From NCBI RefSeq assembly GCF_029948125.1, contig NZ_JASAMB010000026.1, positions 1-64,000 on the forward strand: a stretch of 64,000 bases of DNA, given 5' to 3'. Positions within the stretch are counted from its first letter, which is position 1. Every line of letters starts with the position of its first letter. Positions 1 to 8,986 of this stretch are shown here, in pieces. Source of the DNA: Catellatospora sp. KI3 (GTDB lineage Bacteria > Actinomycetota > Actinomycetes > Mycobacteriales > Micromonosporaceae). The translations under genes were made by a program, and so were the position numbers. Below the pieces are notes generated by a model. That model did not search any database and was not told where the DNA came from. It saw only the letters and a list, made by a program, of their open reading frames with translations.

Positions 1-510
<510 letters not shown>

Positions 511-605
511 CCGACGCCAGAGCGTCAACCGTCGACCCGGACCGGGAGCACCGGTCCGGGTCGACGGCGCCCCGCCACCGCGCCCGACCACCGACGAGGA
601 CCGAC

Positions 606-2144
606 ATGACCCATCCCGCTCCAGCTACCGCCCGGCTCACCCTCGACCCGGCGTTGCGGATCGCACCGGTGTCCCGGCGCACCTTCGGCGCGTTCGTGGA
701 GCACCTGGGCCGGTGCGTGTACACGGGCATCTTCGAGCCGGACCATCCCGGCGCCGACGCCGACGGGCTGCGCACCGACGTGATCGAGCTGGTGCGGGAA
801 CTGGGCGTCAGCACGGTGCGCTATCCGGGCGGCAACTTCGTCTCCGGGTACCGCTGGGAGGACGGCATCGGCCCGGTCCAGCACCGGCCGACGAGGCTGG
901 ACCTCGCCTGGCACAGCACCGAGCCGAACACGTTCGGGCTGGACGAGTTCATCCGCTGGACCGGCAAGGCCGGCGTCGAACCGATGATGGCGGTCAACCT
1001 CGGCACGCGTGGCATCCAGGAGGCGGTCGACCTGCTGGAATACTGCAACTTCCCGTCCGGGACGCGGCTGTCGGACCTGCGCGTGGCCAACGGCGCCCCG
1101 CAGCCGCACGGCATCCGGATGTGGTGCCTGGGCAACGAGATGGACGGCCCCTGGCAGATAGGCCACAAGACCGCCGGGGAGTACGGGCGCCTGGCGGCGG
1201 AGACCGCGCGGGCCATGCGCATGATCGACCCGGGGCTGGAGCTGGTGGCCTGCGGCAGCTCGGGGTCGGGCATGCCGACCTTCGGGCAGTGGGAGGCCAC
1301 GGTCCTGGAGCACGCGTACGACCTGGTCGACTTCGTCTCCTGCCACGCCTACTACCAGGAGAAGGACGGCGACCTGGCCGGCTTCCTGGCCAGCGCGGTC
1401 AACATGGAACGCTTCATCAACGACGTGGTGGCCACCGCCGACCACGTCCGGGCGAAGCGGCGCGCCGACAAGCGCCTGATGATCTCATTCGACGAGTGGA
1501 ACGTCTGGTACATGGACCAGCCGGCCTCGCAGACCCCGCGGGAAGCGGACTGGCCGGTGGCACCGCGGCTGCTGGAGGACCATTACCACGTGGCCGACGC
1601 GGTCGTCGTGGGCAGCCTGCTCATCACGCTGCTGCGGCACAGCGACCGGGTCACGGCCGCGAGTCTGGCCCAGCTCGTCAACGTGATCGCCCCGATCATG
1701 ACGGAACCCGGCGGCCGGGCGTGGCGGCAGACCACCTTCCACCCCTTCGCCCAGGCGTCCCGCCATGCCGCCGGCGAGGTGCTGCGCGTGGAGCCGACCT
1801 CGCCCACCTACCCCACGACCGAGTACGGCGAGGTGCCCGTCTTGCACGCGGTCGCCACCCACGACCCGGAGACCACCGGCACCACGGTCTTCGCGGTGAA
1901 CCGCTCACTGGACACTCCGCTGTCGCTGGCGATCGACACCCGGCCGATGGGTTCGATGCGGGTCGTCGAGGCGTCCGTGCTCACGTCGCGGGACCCGTAC
2001 GCGCGCAACACCGCCGACGCGCCCGAGCGGGTGTCGCCACGGTCCAACCCGTCGGTGTCGACCGATCGCGACGGGTTCACGGTCGCGCTCGCGCCGGTGT
2101 CCTGGAACGTGATCCGACTGGAGTCCGCGAGTCGAACCGGTTGA
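606..2144 (+). CDS. GH51 alpha-L-arabinofuranosidase, cytoplasmic
   Basis: A 512-residue protein, the usual length for GH51. It hydrolyses terminal alpha-L-arabinofuranosyl residues from arabino-oligosaccharides. It opens with the family-typical substrate-site stretch around GRCVYTGIFEP and has the RYPGGNFVSGYRW motif. The likely acid/base glutamate is E178 in CLGNEMDG and the nucleophile E297 in SFDEWNVWY. There is no signal peptide, so it probably works inside the cell on imported oligosaccharides. The ATG at 606 is preceded by GAGGA at 596-600. It lies 95 bp after the probable xylanase and before a secreted GH54 enzyme, so it could complete arabinoxylan or arabinan breakdown. Streptomyces homologues are often named abfA. 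Confidence 0.95.
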   Translation: MTHPAPATARLTLDPALRIAPVSRRTFGAFVEHLGRCVYTGIFEPDHPGADADGLRTDVIELVRELGVSTVRYPGGNFVSGYRWEDGIGPVQHRPTRLDLAWHSTEPNTFGLDEFIRWTGKAGVEPMMAVNLGTRGIQEAVDLLEYCNFPSGTRLSDLRVANGAPQPHGIRMWCLGNEMDGPWQIGHKTAGEYGRLAAETARAMRMIDPGLELVACGSSGSGMPTFGQWEATVLEHAYDLVDFVSCHAYYQEKDGDLAGFLASAVNMERFINDVVATADHVRAKRRADKRLMISFDEWNVWYMDQPASQTPREADWPVAPRLLEDHYHVADAVVVGSLLITLLRHSDRVTAASLAQLVNVIAPIMTEPGGRAWRQTTFHPFAQASRHAAGEVLRVEPTSPTYPTTEYGEVPVLHAVATHDPETTGTTVFAVNRSLDTPLSLAIDTRPMGSMRVVEASVLTSRDPYARNTADAPERVSPRSNPSVSTDRDGFTVALAPVSWNVIRLESASRTG

Positions 2145-2149
2145 CCGAG

Positions 2150-2190
2150 TGTTGCGCGCACATTTCCGCCGATGTATGTTAGCGCGCACA
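2150..2190. promoter_or_regulatory. Two LacI-type operator-like sites upstream of the GH54 gene
   Basis: TGTTAGCGCGCACA at 2177-2190 is an imperfect palindrome of the TGTTAGCGCTAACA type bound by LacI-family regulators. A weaker copy, TGTTGCGCGCACA, lies at 2150-2162. A nearly identical site occurs at 16456-16469 before the GH43_24 gene, which suggests a common regulator. No regulator gene for it was identified locally. Confidence 0.5.
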
Positions 2191-2412
2191 TAGCGTCGAA
2201 CGTTTTCGGCGCCCGGGAAGGTGTGGGCGCTCTCAACCGAGGGAGGTCCCGCAAGCCGCACCGAGCAGGCGCCTACGTCGACCACTTTGCTCTCGCCGCA
2301 GCGAACCCGAACTGACGGACCAACCGGACCGCAGCGCGTCGTCCACCGACGCGCGATGAACCATGCCCGGACGGCGGTCCCCAAGTCCCCCACCGCAACG
2401 GAAGAGGAAGCA

Positions 2413-3906
2413 ATGGCACTCGATCAGAAGCATCGGCACCTGCGTACGGCCGCGCTCGCGGTGGCCACCGCGGCGGCACTCGTCGCGGGCCTGCTCACCG
2501 GCGCGGGCACCTCGCTGGCCGCGACCACCGGCCCGTGCGACATCTACGCCTCCGGCGGCACCCCCTGCGTCGCCGCGCACAGCACCACCCGGGCCCTGTT
2601 CGGCACCTACAGCGGCGCGCTCTACCAGGTCCGGCGCTGGTCCGACGGCGCCACGACCAACGTCGGCGTGCTCGCCGCCGGCGGCTACGCCAACGCGGCG
2701 ACCCAGGACTCCTTCTGCTCCGGCACGTACTGCACCATCGTGCGGATCTACGACCAGACCTCGCGCCACAACGACCTCACCATCGCCCCCGGCGGCGGCG
2801 CCAACCCGACCGCCGACCAGGGCGCCAACGCCGCCGCGCTGCCGGTGACCGCGGGCGGCCACAAGGTCTACGGCGTCTACATCTCGGCCGGCAACGGCTA
2901 CCGCAACAACGCGACCAACGGCATCGCCACCGGCAGCCAGCCCGAGGGCATGTACATGGTGACCGAGGGCACGCACGTCAACGACCGCTGCTGCTTCGAC
3001 TACGGCAACGCCGAGACCAACAACATGGACACCGGCAACGGCGACATGGACGCGATCTACTTCGGCAAGCTGTGCTGGTTCTCGCCCTGCGCGGCGGGCC
3101 CGCGCGTGGCGGCCGACCTGGAGAACGGCCTGTTCGCGGGCGGCAACGGCTCCTGGACCGCGAACACCGGCCGCAGCAGCGCGTTCGTGACCGCGATGCT
3201 GAAGAACAACGGCACCACCACGTACGCGATCAAGGACGGCGACGCCCAGTCCGGCGGCCTCAAGACCCAGTACAACGGCGGGCTGCCGACCCAGGCGGGC
3301 TACAAGCCGATGACCAAGCAGGGCGCGATCATCCTCGGCATCGGCGGCGACAACAGCAACGGCTCGGTCGGCTCCTTCTTCGAGGGCGTCATGACCAGCG
3401 GCTACCCCAGCGACGCCACCGAGAACTCGGTGCAGGCCAACATCGTGTCGGTCGGCTACGGCAAGAGCGTGACGTTCCCGGTGAACGGGGCCACGTACCG
3501 GCTCACGAACCTCGCCAGCGGCAAGGTGCTCGACGCCGTCAACTGCGGCACCGGCAACGGTACGGGGATCCAGCTGTGGCAGTCGCTGGGCAACGCCTGC
3601 CAGCAGTGGCGCTTCAACAACGTCGGCCCGAACAAGTGGACCGTCACCAACGTCAACGCCAACCGGGTCCTGGACGCGGTCAACTGCGGGCAGGCCCTCG
3701 GCACCGCCACGAACCTGTGGGACTCGCTGGGCAACACCTGCCAGCAGTGGGCGGTGATCCCCGCCGGCAACGGCCGCTACGAACTGGTGGTCGAGAACAG
3801 CGGCATGGTCCTGGACGGCCAGAACTGCGGCACCGCCAACGGCACCAAGGTGCAGATGTGGATGTGGCTCAACAACACCTGCCAGCTCTGGTCCATCGCT
3901 CCGTAG
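2413..3906 (+). CDS. Secreted GH54 alpha-L-arabinofuranosidase with C-terminal CBM13
   Basis: A 497-residue exported enzyme. Residues 1-35 form a signal peptide ending near SLAA. Residues 36 to about 355 match the GH54 (fungal AbfB) catalytic fold, with GPCDIYASGGTPCVAAHST at its start, the CCFDYGNAET motif and GAIILGIGGDNSNG near its end. By comparison with Aspergillus AkAbfB, E237 (in ADLENGLF) would be the nucleophile and D313 (in GGDNSNG) the acid/base. Fungal GH54 enzymes end in a CBM42. Here the C-terminus is a CBM13 beta-trefoil with three QQW/QLW repeats (residues 360-497). The ATG at 2413 has GGAAGAGGAAG just upstream. It should release arabinose from arabinoxylan or arabinan outside the cell. 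Confidence 0.93.
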   Translation: MALDQKHRHLRTAALAVATAAALVAGLLTGAGTSLAATTGPCDIYASGGTPCVAAHSTTRALFGTYSGALYQVRRWSDGATTNVGVLAAGGYANAATQDSFCSGTYCTIVRIYDQTSRHNDLTIAPGGGANPTADQGANAAALPVTAGGHKVYGVYISAGNGYRNNATNGIATGSQPEGMYMVTEGTHVNDRCCFDYGNAETNNMDTGNGDMDAIYFGKLCWFSPCAAGPRVAADLENGLFAGGNGSWTANTGRSSAFVTAMLKNNGTTTYAIKDGDAQSGGLKTQYNGGLPTQAGYKPMTKQGAIILGIGGDNSNGSVGSFFEGVMTSGYPSDATENSVQANIVSVGYGKSVTFPVNGATYRLTNLASGKVLDAVNCGTGNGTGIQLWQSLGNACQQWRFNNVGPNKWTVTNVNANRVLDAVNCGQALGTATNLWDSLGNTCQQWAVIPAGNGRYELVVENSGMVLDGQNCGTANGTKVQMWMWLNNTCQLWSIAP

Positions 3907-3913
3907 CGTGAGC

Positions 3914-3945
3914 GCTGTGGCGCGGTCGCCCGACCGCGCCACAGC
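3914..3945. terminator. Bidirectional hairpin terminator
   Basis: GCTGTGGCGCGGTC and its exact complement form a 14-15 bp GC-rich stem with a very small loop. It lies between the ends of the convergent GH54 and acetyltransferase genes. There is no U-tract, which is common in actinomycetes. Confidence 0.7.
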
Positions 3946-3950
3946 CCGCT

Positions 3951-4517
3951 TCACGCCGGCTTCAGGCGCCTGCGCTCGACGATGCTCGTCGCCGTCACCA
4001 CGCTCAGCGGCGGCACGTCCTTCGCGACCACCGCACCCGCGCCCACCACCGAGCCCCGGCCGATCGTCACCCCGGGGGTGACCGTGACGGCGGCGCCGAT
4101 CCACACGTCATCCTCGATGACGATCGGTGCGTGCGTGATGAAGTCGAGGCGTTCGTGCAGCTCGACGGGGTGCCCCGCAGTGCTCAGGGTCACGCCGGGC
4201 CCGATCAGGACCCGGTCGCCGATTTTGATGCCCCCGTAGTCGAGGAAGTAGCAGCCCTGGTTGATGAACACCCGCTCGCCGAACGACGCGCCGAGCCCGT
4301 AGTCGCAGTGGAACGGCGGCAGGATCGACAGCGAATCCGGTACGGGCCTGCCGAAGATCTCCGTGAGCAGCGCTCTGCGCCCGTCCAGATCGTCGAACGG
4401 CAGCAGGTTGAGACGCGCGGACAGGCTCATCGCGAGCTGCACGCGCTGCGCGAAGGCCCGCGACTCGGCCGTCCCCGTCTGCAGGCGTTGCTCGTTGCGC
4501 ACGGACGATTGTGGCAC
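3951..4517 (-). CDS. Maltose/galactoside-type sugar O-acetyltransferase (left-handed beta-helix)
   Basis: A 188-residue protein of the hexapeptide-repeat transferase family (MaA/LacA type), which acetylates sugar hydroxyls using acetyl-CoA. The N-terminal third is the usual helical region (N-L-L-P-F-D-D). Residues 80-175 carry hexapeptide repeats such as IGDRVLIGPGVTLS and IEDDVWIGAAVTVTPGVTIG. The catalytic histidine is probably in STAGHP. Its start lies 12 bp after the end of the oxidoreductase gene at 4530-5159 on the same strand, so the two are probably one operon, under the divergent HxlR-controlled promoter. The real substrate is unknown. Confidence 0.85.
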   Translation of the reverse strand: MPQSSVRNEQRLQTGTAESRAFAQRVQLAMSLSARLNLLPFDDLDGRRALLTEIFGRPVPDSLSILPPFHCDYGLGASFGERVFINQGCYFLDYGGIKIGDRVLIGPGVTLSTAGHPVELHERLDFITHAPIVIEDDVWIGAAVTVTPGVTIGRGSVVGAGAVVAKDVPPLSVVTATSIVERRRLKPA

Positions 4518-4529
4518 GGCCGGCGGATC

Positions 4530-5159
4530 TCACCCGGCCTCGATGCCCAGATGGATGCGGTGGTGCGTCGGGTTCTCGATCTCGTCCACCACCGCCACCG
4601 CGAAATCCGGGTAGCTGATGCGGCTGGCCGCGTCGGCCGGGGCGAGGCGGTGCCGACCGGTGCCTGCGGCGGCATGGTCGAAGTCTCCGGCCGGGCTGAG
4701 CACCAGCCAGTCCAGGTCGGTCTCCGCAGCGCGGAGCACGGCCGTGCCCGCCGCGTGGCCGAGGTAGAAGGACCGGTACTCCTGGGGATAGCCGGGGGTG
4801 TCCATCAGCGGGGTGCCGGCGGCGGTGTCCAGTACCGAGGCCAGGCCGACGGTCACGAGGCGGCCGACTCCGGCCCGCGGCAGCCCGTCGAGCAGGGCGT
4901 GTGCGGCAGCCGGGAAGAACGTGCCCGGGTCGGCGGTGAGATCGACGGCGGCGTGCACGGCCGCGTCGTGCCCGGCGGCGACCCGCGCCACGTCGGCCGG
5001 GTCGGTGACGTCACCGGCCGCGATGCCGTCGGCGGCGAGGCCAGGGTGGCGCGCGGGGTGCCGTACCACCGCCGTCACCTGGTGGCCCCGCCGCCGCGCC
5101 TCGGCCGCGACGGCCCGGCCCGCCCGGCCTCCGGCTCCGAAGACCACGATCCTGCGCAT
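4530..5159 (-). CDS. NAD(P)-binding oxidoreductase (NmrA/SDR-a5 type)
   Basis: A 209-residue single-domain Rossmann protein. The dinucleotide-binding loop is at the very N-terminus (VVFGAGGRAGRAV), followed by a basic stretch (VRHPARHP) that suggests NADPH preference. The rest follows the atypical short-chain NAD(P)H-binding family (YwnB-like). This family includes flavin reductases, quinone reductases and redox sensors, so the substrate cannot be named. It is divergent from an HxlR regulator, a common pairing for stress-inducible oxidoreductases, and is followed by the acetyltransferase gene. Confidence 0.85.
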   Translation of the reverse strand: MRRIVVFGAGGRAGRAVAAEARRRGHQVTAVVRHPARHPGLAADGIAAGDVTDPADVARVAAGHDAAVHAAVDLTADPGTFFPAAAHALLDGLPRAGVGRLVTVGLASVLDTAAGTPLMDTPGYPQEYRSFYLGHAAGTAVLRAAETDLDWLVLSPAGDFDHAAAGTGRHRLAPADAASRISYPDFAVAVVDEIENPTHHRIHLGIEAG

Positions 5160-5211
5160 GGCGTCACTCCTCAGGGTGCTGGCCGGGCACGCCCCGGCCT
5201 CCGGGGCGGAC

Positions 5212-5244
5212 GGTATCCGGGTACGTGGTATCCGTTCGGATACC
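5212..5244. promoter_or_regulatory. HxlR-type operator in the divergent promoter
   Basis: An 18-bp palindrome, GGTATCCG-TT-CGGATACC, lies at 5227-5244. A third copy of the half site (GGTATCCG) lies at 5212-5219, directly repeated 15 bp upstream. The site sits between the divergent oxidoreductase (start 5159) and HxlR (start 5261) genes, so the regulator probably controls both. Confidence 0.65.
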
Positions 5245-5260
5245 GGCTACCATCGCCCGG

Positions 5261-5620
5261 GTGATCGAACCCCTGGCCCCGGACATGTTCGACGAGATCT
5301 GTCCGTCCGATCTGTCGCCGATCCGGTTCGGCGACAAGTGGACCGGCATGGTGGTGCGCTGCCTGGAGCACGGCCCGCGCCGCTTCTCCGAACTGCGGGT
5401 GCCGCTGCGCGGCGTCACCGCGAAGGTGCTGACCAAGTCGCTGCGCACGATGGAACGCGACGGCCTGGTGCGCCGCAGCGTCGCGGGAAGGCAGGTCGCG
5501 TACGAGCTGACTCCGCTCGGCCGCAGCATGGTCGCCCCGATGGACGCGGCATGCGCCTGGGCCCGGGAGCACTGGGACGAACTGCTCGACGCCCGCGAAG
5601 GCGTCCTCGCCGACCGCTGA
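5261..5620 (+). CDS. HxlR-family winged-helix transcriptional regulator
   Basis: 119 residues, matching the typical 100-130 for HxlR regulators. The winged helix spans roughly residues 20-105: F-G-D-K-W opens it, the recognition region is G-P-R-R-F-S-E-L through V-L-T-K-S-L-R, and the wing ends in Y-E-L-T-P-L-G. A conserved cysteine (C15, in EICPSD) lies just before the helix, the place where redox-sensing members have theirs. I chose GTG 5261 over an in-frame GTG at 5225, because the longer version would be translated through the palindromic operator. It probably represses itself and the divergent oxidoreductase operon. Confidence 0.88.
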   Translation: MIEPLAPDMFDEICPSDLSPIRFGDKWTGMVVRCLEHGPRRFSELRVPLRGVTAKVLTKSLRTMERDGLVRRSVAGRQVAYELTPLGRSMVAPMDAACAWAREHWDELLDAREGVLADR

Positions 5621-5825
5621 GGAGCGCCGCTGCCTCGGGAGACAGGCGGCCACTGAGCCGACTGTGCGCCCGCGCCGACCGCGCGGCGCATCCATGTGTC
5701 GACGTGGTTCGATGGCCCTGCCCGGCTGGCTGAGGCGGCCCGCCGCCGCGTCCCCCTACGCTGCAACAGATCAGCGGAGATCGAAGTAATGGCTATGGGG
5801 GCTCATCAGATCAAAGGGGTGGCGA

Positions 5826-6449
5826 GTGCCCTTTCCGGTGACCATCGACGGTGGCGACATCGTCCTGCGGGAGCTGTGCGAGCAGGACCTTCCCGCGCTG
5901 ACCCGCCTCTACACCGATCCCGAGCTGACCCAGTTCATGGGATTCGACAAGCTGACGTCCGACCAGGTGCCAGAGGCGCTGAGAACGCATCTGGCCGCGG
6001 CCCGCCGCACGCCCCGCACCCAGTACACCCTGGCCATCACCGTCGACGGGGCACCCGACCTGGTCGGCGTGGTGCGGCTGCTGGTGGAGGAGTACGGCCG
6101 CAACGCCATGCTCGGCGGCCTCATCGTGATCCCGGAGTCCCCGGGCGTGGGACGGGGCGTGACCGCCTCCCGCCTGCTGATGGCGTACGGGTTCGGCCCG
6201 CTCGCGCTGCACCGTATCTGGGGCGGCAGGCGGACCGACTATCTGCGCATGCACGAGCGGATGACCCGCCTGGGCCTGGTGCAGGAGGGCTTCATGCGCG
6301 AACTGTTCCACACCCAGGGGGTATGGCACGACGTGGTCAGCTACTCGGTGCTGGCCCACGAGTGGAAACCCGACGGGGCCGAGGTGTCCATCATGGAGTC
6401 GACCGGCCCCGCCGCGCTGTCGGCCTCAGGCCCGGCCGGGCTCGTCTGA
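5826..6449 (+). CDS. GNAT-family N-acetyltransferase
   Basis: A 207-residue protein with the acetyl-CoA binding fold (RimJ/RimL-like): I-V-L-R-E-L near the start, then G-V-V-R-L-L-V, and the pyrophosphate-binding region around PGVGRGVTASRLLMAYGF in place of the usual R/Q-x-x-G-x-G/A. The last 30 residues after HEWKPDG are low complexity and probably disordered. A ThiF-like gene starts 11 bp downstream behind a strong AGGAGG, so the two are almost certainly cotranscribed. The acceptor substrate is unknown. Confidence 0.85.
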   Translation: MPFPVTIDGGDIVLRELCEQDLPALTRLYTDPELTQFMGFDKLTSDQVPEALRTHLAAARRTPRTQYTLAITVDGAPDLVGVVRLLVEEYGRNAMLGGLIVIPESPGVGRGVTASRLLMAYGFGPLALHRIWGGRRTDYLRMHERMTRLGLVQEGFMRELFHTQGVWHDVVSYSVLAHEWKPDGAEVSIMESTGPAALSASGPAGLV

Positions 6450-6460
6450 GAGGAGGACAG

Positions 6461-7588
6461 GTGACCATCCCGGAGCTGCTGTCGGAGCGGGAACGCGAAG
6501 GCGACGTGCTCGCCTGGCGTCCGGAACTGCTGCGCCTGGGCGACGAAGGCGACCGGCACCGGTTCGAGGCGCTGCTGCGCTCCGGCCGGGCACGCGAGGT
6601 CTGCGACACCTTCGCCGAGCAGGTGGCCGACCTGGTCGCCACGCTGCACCCGCCGCTGAAGGGCGATCGCGACCAGCTCGCCCGCCTGGCGGCCGAGTAC
6701 CTGGGCGGTGCGCCGCTGTGGCAGGCCGGCACCTGGGTTTTCTACCCGTGGTCGGGGCGGCTGGTGCACCTGCTGGACCGCGACGACTTCCGGCTGCTGC
6801 GCACCGACCGCAACCGGGGGAAGATCAGCCGTGAGCAGCAGCGCAGTCTCGCGGGCCGCCGCATCGGCGTCATCGGGCTGTCGGTGGGCAACAGCGCCGC
6901 GCTGACCCTGGCCACCGAGGGCATCGCGACCGCGTTCACCCTCGCGGACTTCGACACCCTGGCGCTGTCGAACCTCAACCGGCTTCGCGCCGGCGTGCAC
7001 GACCTGGGCGTCAACAAGACCGTCATCGCGGCCCGGCAGCTGTTCGAGCTCGACCCCTACCTCGACGTGGACGTCTACCCCGACGGGCTGCACGACAACA
7101 ACATCAAGCGGTTCTTCCTGGGCGGCAGCGGCCCGATCGACCTGCTGGTCGAGGAGTGCGACGAGCCGCGCGTCAAACTGGCCGCCCGCGAATGGGCGCG
7201 CAGCTGCCGCATCCCGGTCCTGATGGACACCAACGACCGGGGCATGCTCGACATCGAGCGCTTCGACCTGGAGCCCGACCGGCCGCTGCTGCACGGCATC
7301 CTCGGCCCGATCGGCTCGGCCGACCTGGCCGAGCTCAGCCGCGCCGAGGTGATCGAGAACGTGCTCAAGATGATCGGCGAGATCAGCCCCAAGCTCGCCG
7401 CCTCGATTCCGCGCATCGGCGTCGAGCTGAGCAGCTGGCCGCAGCTGGCCTCCGGGGTCGGTCTGGGCGGGGCCCTGGTCGCCGACGCGGCCCGGCGGGT
7501 GCTGCTGGGCGAGCTGCGCGAGTCGGGCCGGTTCTACGTCGACCTGGATCAGCTGATCCGCGACGGCGCGGGGGCCGACCCGGTGTGA
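6461..7588 (+). CDS. ThiF/E1-like adenylyltransferase family protein
   Basis: A 375-residue protein. Residues 1-125 are a helical N-terminal region of unknown role. The E1-like Rossmann domain begins near residue 130 with IGVIGLSVGNSAA, a variant of the GxGxxG nucleotide loop. DFDTLALSNLNR supplies the Asp, Asn and Arg of the ATP/Mg site, and VEECDEPRVKLAA matches the usual D-x-x-D-N crossover segment. The Cys-x-x-Cys zinc pairs of ThiF, MoeB and ubiquitin E1 are absent. No ubiquitin-like or sulfur-carrier protein is encoded nearby. GTG 6461 has AGGAGG at 6450-6455. The layout resembles the ThiF half of mycobacterial Rv1355c-type proteins. Adenylation of a small molecule or peptide terminus is possible. 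Confidence 0.8.
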   Translation: MTIPELLSEREREGDVLAWRPELLRLGDEGDRHRFEALLRSGRAREVCDTFAEQVADLVATLHPPLKGDRDQLARLAAEYLGGAPLWQAGTWVFYPWSGRLVHLLDRDDFRLLRTDRNRGKISREQQRSLAGRRIGVIGLSVGNSAALTLATEGIATAFTLADFDTLALSNLNRLRAGVHDLGVNKTVIAARQLFELDPYLDVDVYPDGLHDNNIKRFFLGGSGPIDLLVEECDEPRVKLAAREWARSCRIPVLMDTNDRGMLDIERFDLEPDRPLLHGILGPIGSADLAELSRAEVIENVLKMIGEISPKLAASIPRIGVELSSWPQLASGVGLGGALVADAARRVLLGELRESGRFYVDLDQLIRDGAGADPV

Positions 7589-7696
7589 GCGGCCGGACCG
7601 CAGCCCGGGCGGGTGAGACCGGCCGGACGCCGAGGAGGGCGCCCGGCCGGTGCGCCGGTGCGACCGGGTCTCCGGCCACCGTGAAATGATCCGTCT

Positions 7697-8791
7697 GTGC
7701 TGACCCGCCGTGACCTGAACCGTGCGCTGCTGGCGCGGCAGCTGCTGCTCGAGCGCGTGCCGATGGACCCGCTGGCGGCGCTCGAGCACCTGGTCGGCCT
7801 GCCCGCCCAGGCGCCGAACCCGCCGTACCTCGGGCTGTGGACGCGGCTGGAGAGCTTCGCGATCGAGGACCTGTCGGCGCTGGCCGCCTCCCGTGCGGCG
7901 GTGCGGCTGGCGCTGATGTGCGGCACGGTGCACCTGGTCAGCGCTCGCGACGCGACGGACCTGCGCCCGCTGCTGCAGCCGGTGCAGGGCCGCCACCTGG
8001 ACGCGGCGGCGCGCGAGCGGCTGCGGGGCGCGGATCCGGCGCGGGTGGCCGCCGCCGGGCGGGAGCTGGTCGAGCAGCGCCCGTACACGCTGAAGGAGCT
8101 GGGCGCCGAACTCGCCGGTCCCTGGCCGCAGGCGGACCCGGCCGCCCTCGCCGCGGCCGTGCGGGCCGCCGTGCCGCTGGTGCAGGTGCCGCCGCACGGG
8201 CTGTGGGGCGCGGTCGGCCAGTCGGCGTACACCAGCGCCGAGCACTGGCTCGGCACCGCCGGGGCGCCGCGGCTGACAGCGGGCGAGCTGGTGGTGCGCT
8301 ATCTGCGCGCGTTCGGGCCGGCCGCCGTCGCCGACATGGAGGCCTGGTCGGGGCTGACCGGGCTGGGCGAGATCGTCGACGGCCTGGGCAGCCGGCTGGT
8401 CGCCTACCGGGACGAGGACGGCGTGGAGCTGCTCGACCTGCCCGACGCTCCGCTGCCGCACGAGGACACCCCCGCGCCGGCCCGCTACCTCGCCGACTTC
8501 GACGCGGTCCTGGTCTCCCACCACGACACCAGGCGCATCCTGGACGACCGGGACCGCCGTGACGTGTTCGCCGTGCCCGGCGTCGTCCCGGGGACGGTGC
8601 TGGTCGACGGCTTCGTCCGGGCGCTGTGGCAGATCACCCGGCGCAAGGGCGTGGCGACGCTCGTGGTGCGGCCGCTGTTCCAGATCCCCACCCGCGACGT
8701 GCACGAGTTGACCGAGGAAGGCGAGCGGCTGCTCGCCTTCGCCGCCGCCGATGCCACCCGCCGCGAGGTCAGGTTCAACTCCCGCTGGTGA
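7697..8791 (+). CDS. Winged-helix DNA-binding protein (HTH_42; AlkZ/YcaQ superfamily)
   Basis: A 364-residue protein of the winged-helix family that includes the DNA glycosylases AlkZ and YcaQ, which excise alkylated or crosslinked bases. It has the family landmarks L-P-A-Q-A-P-N-P-P-Y-L-G-L-W near residue 35, C-G-T-V-H-L-V near residue 75, D-F-D-A-V-L-V-S-H and V-F-A-V-P-G-V-V-P-G-T-V-L-V-D-G near the C-terminus. The glycosylase QxQ motif appears only as P-A-Q, so enzymatic activity is uncertain. The GTG start at 7697 has no strong ribosome binding site. It is probably monocistronic. Confidence 0.83.
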   Translation: MLTRRDLNRALLARQLLLERVPMDPLAALEHLVGLPAQAPNPPYLGLWTRLESFAIEDLSALAASRAAVRLALMCGTVHLVSARDATDLRPLLQPVQGRHLDAAARERLRGADPARVAAAGRELVEQRPYTLKELGAELAGPWPQADPAALAAAVRAAVPLVQVPPHGLWGAVGQSAYTSAEHWLGTAGAPRLTAGELVVRYLRAFGPAAVADMEAWSGLTGLGEIVDGLGSRLVAYRDEDGVELLDLPDAPLPHEDTPAPARYLADFDAVLVSHHDTRRILDDRDRRDVFAVPGVVPGTVLVDGFVRALWQITRRKGVATLVVRPLFQIPTRDVHELTEEGERLLAFAAADATRREVRFNSRW

Positions 8792-8832
8792 GCGGCCGTC
8801 GTTCGGACGGGACTGCCGCGCGTTCTCCTATG

Positions 8833-8890
8833 GAGAGCGCTTTCACGAAGTCTTGCTCTTGTAGAAGTCGTTTTCGGAGAGCGATTGCTC
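8833..8890. promoter_or_regulatory. LacI-type operator pair before the GH16 gene
   Basis: GAGAGCGCTTTC at 8833-8844 matches 11 of 12 bases of the GAGAGCGCTCTC palindrome at 47933-47944. A degenerate copy, GAGAGCGATTGCTC, follows at 8877-8890. The local sequence is noticeably AT-richer than the surroundings (8845-8940), as expected for a promoter. The regulator encoded at 46883-47878 is a candidate. Confidence 0.45.
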
Positions 8891-8986
8891 ATCTAAAAAG
8901 TATTGACTCCGGCCAAGTGGCAGTCATAATTTTCACTGTCTCGATCGAGCCGTGAACATAATGCTCGCCGTCCCCCGGAGGTCCTC

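Noticed and set aside
525-1445. Long antisense open frame over the GH51 gene
   Set aside because: Arg/Gly/Pro-rich shadow translation produced by high GC at third positions; the opposite strand has catalytic motifs of GH51.
2150-2412. Riboswitch or other structured leader before the GH54 gene
   Set aside because: Only operator-like palindromes are visible; no known riboswitch core or pairing pattern was found.
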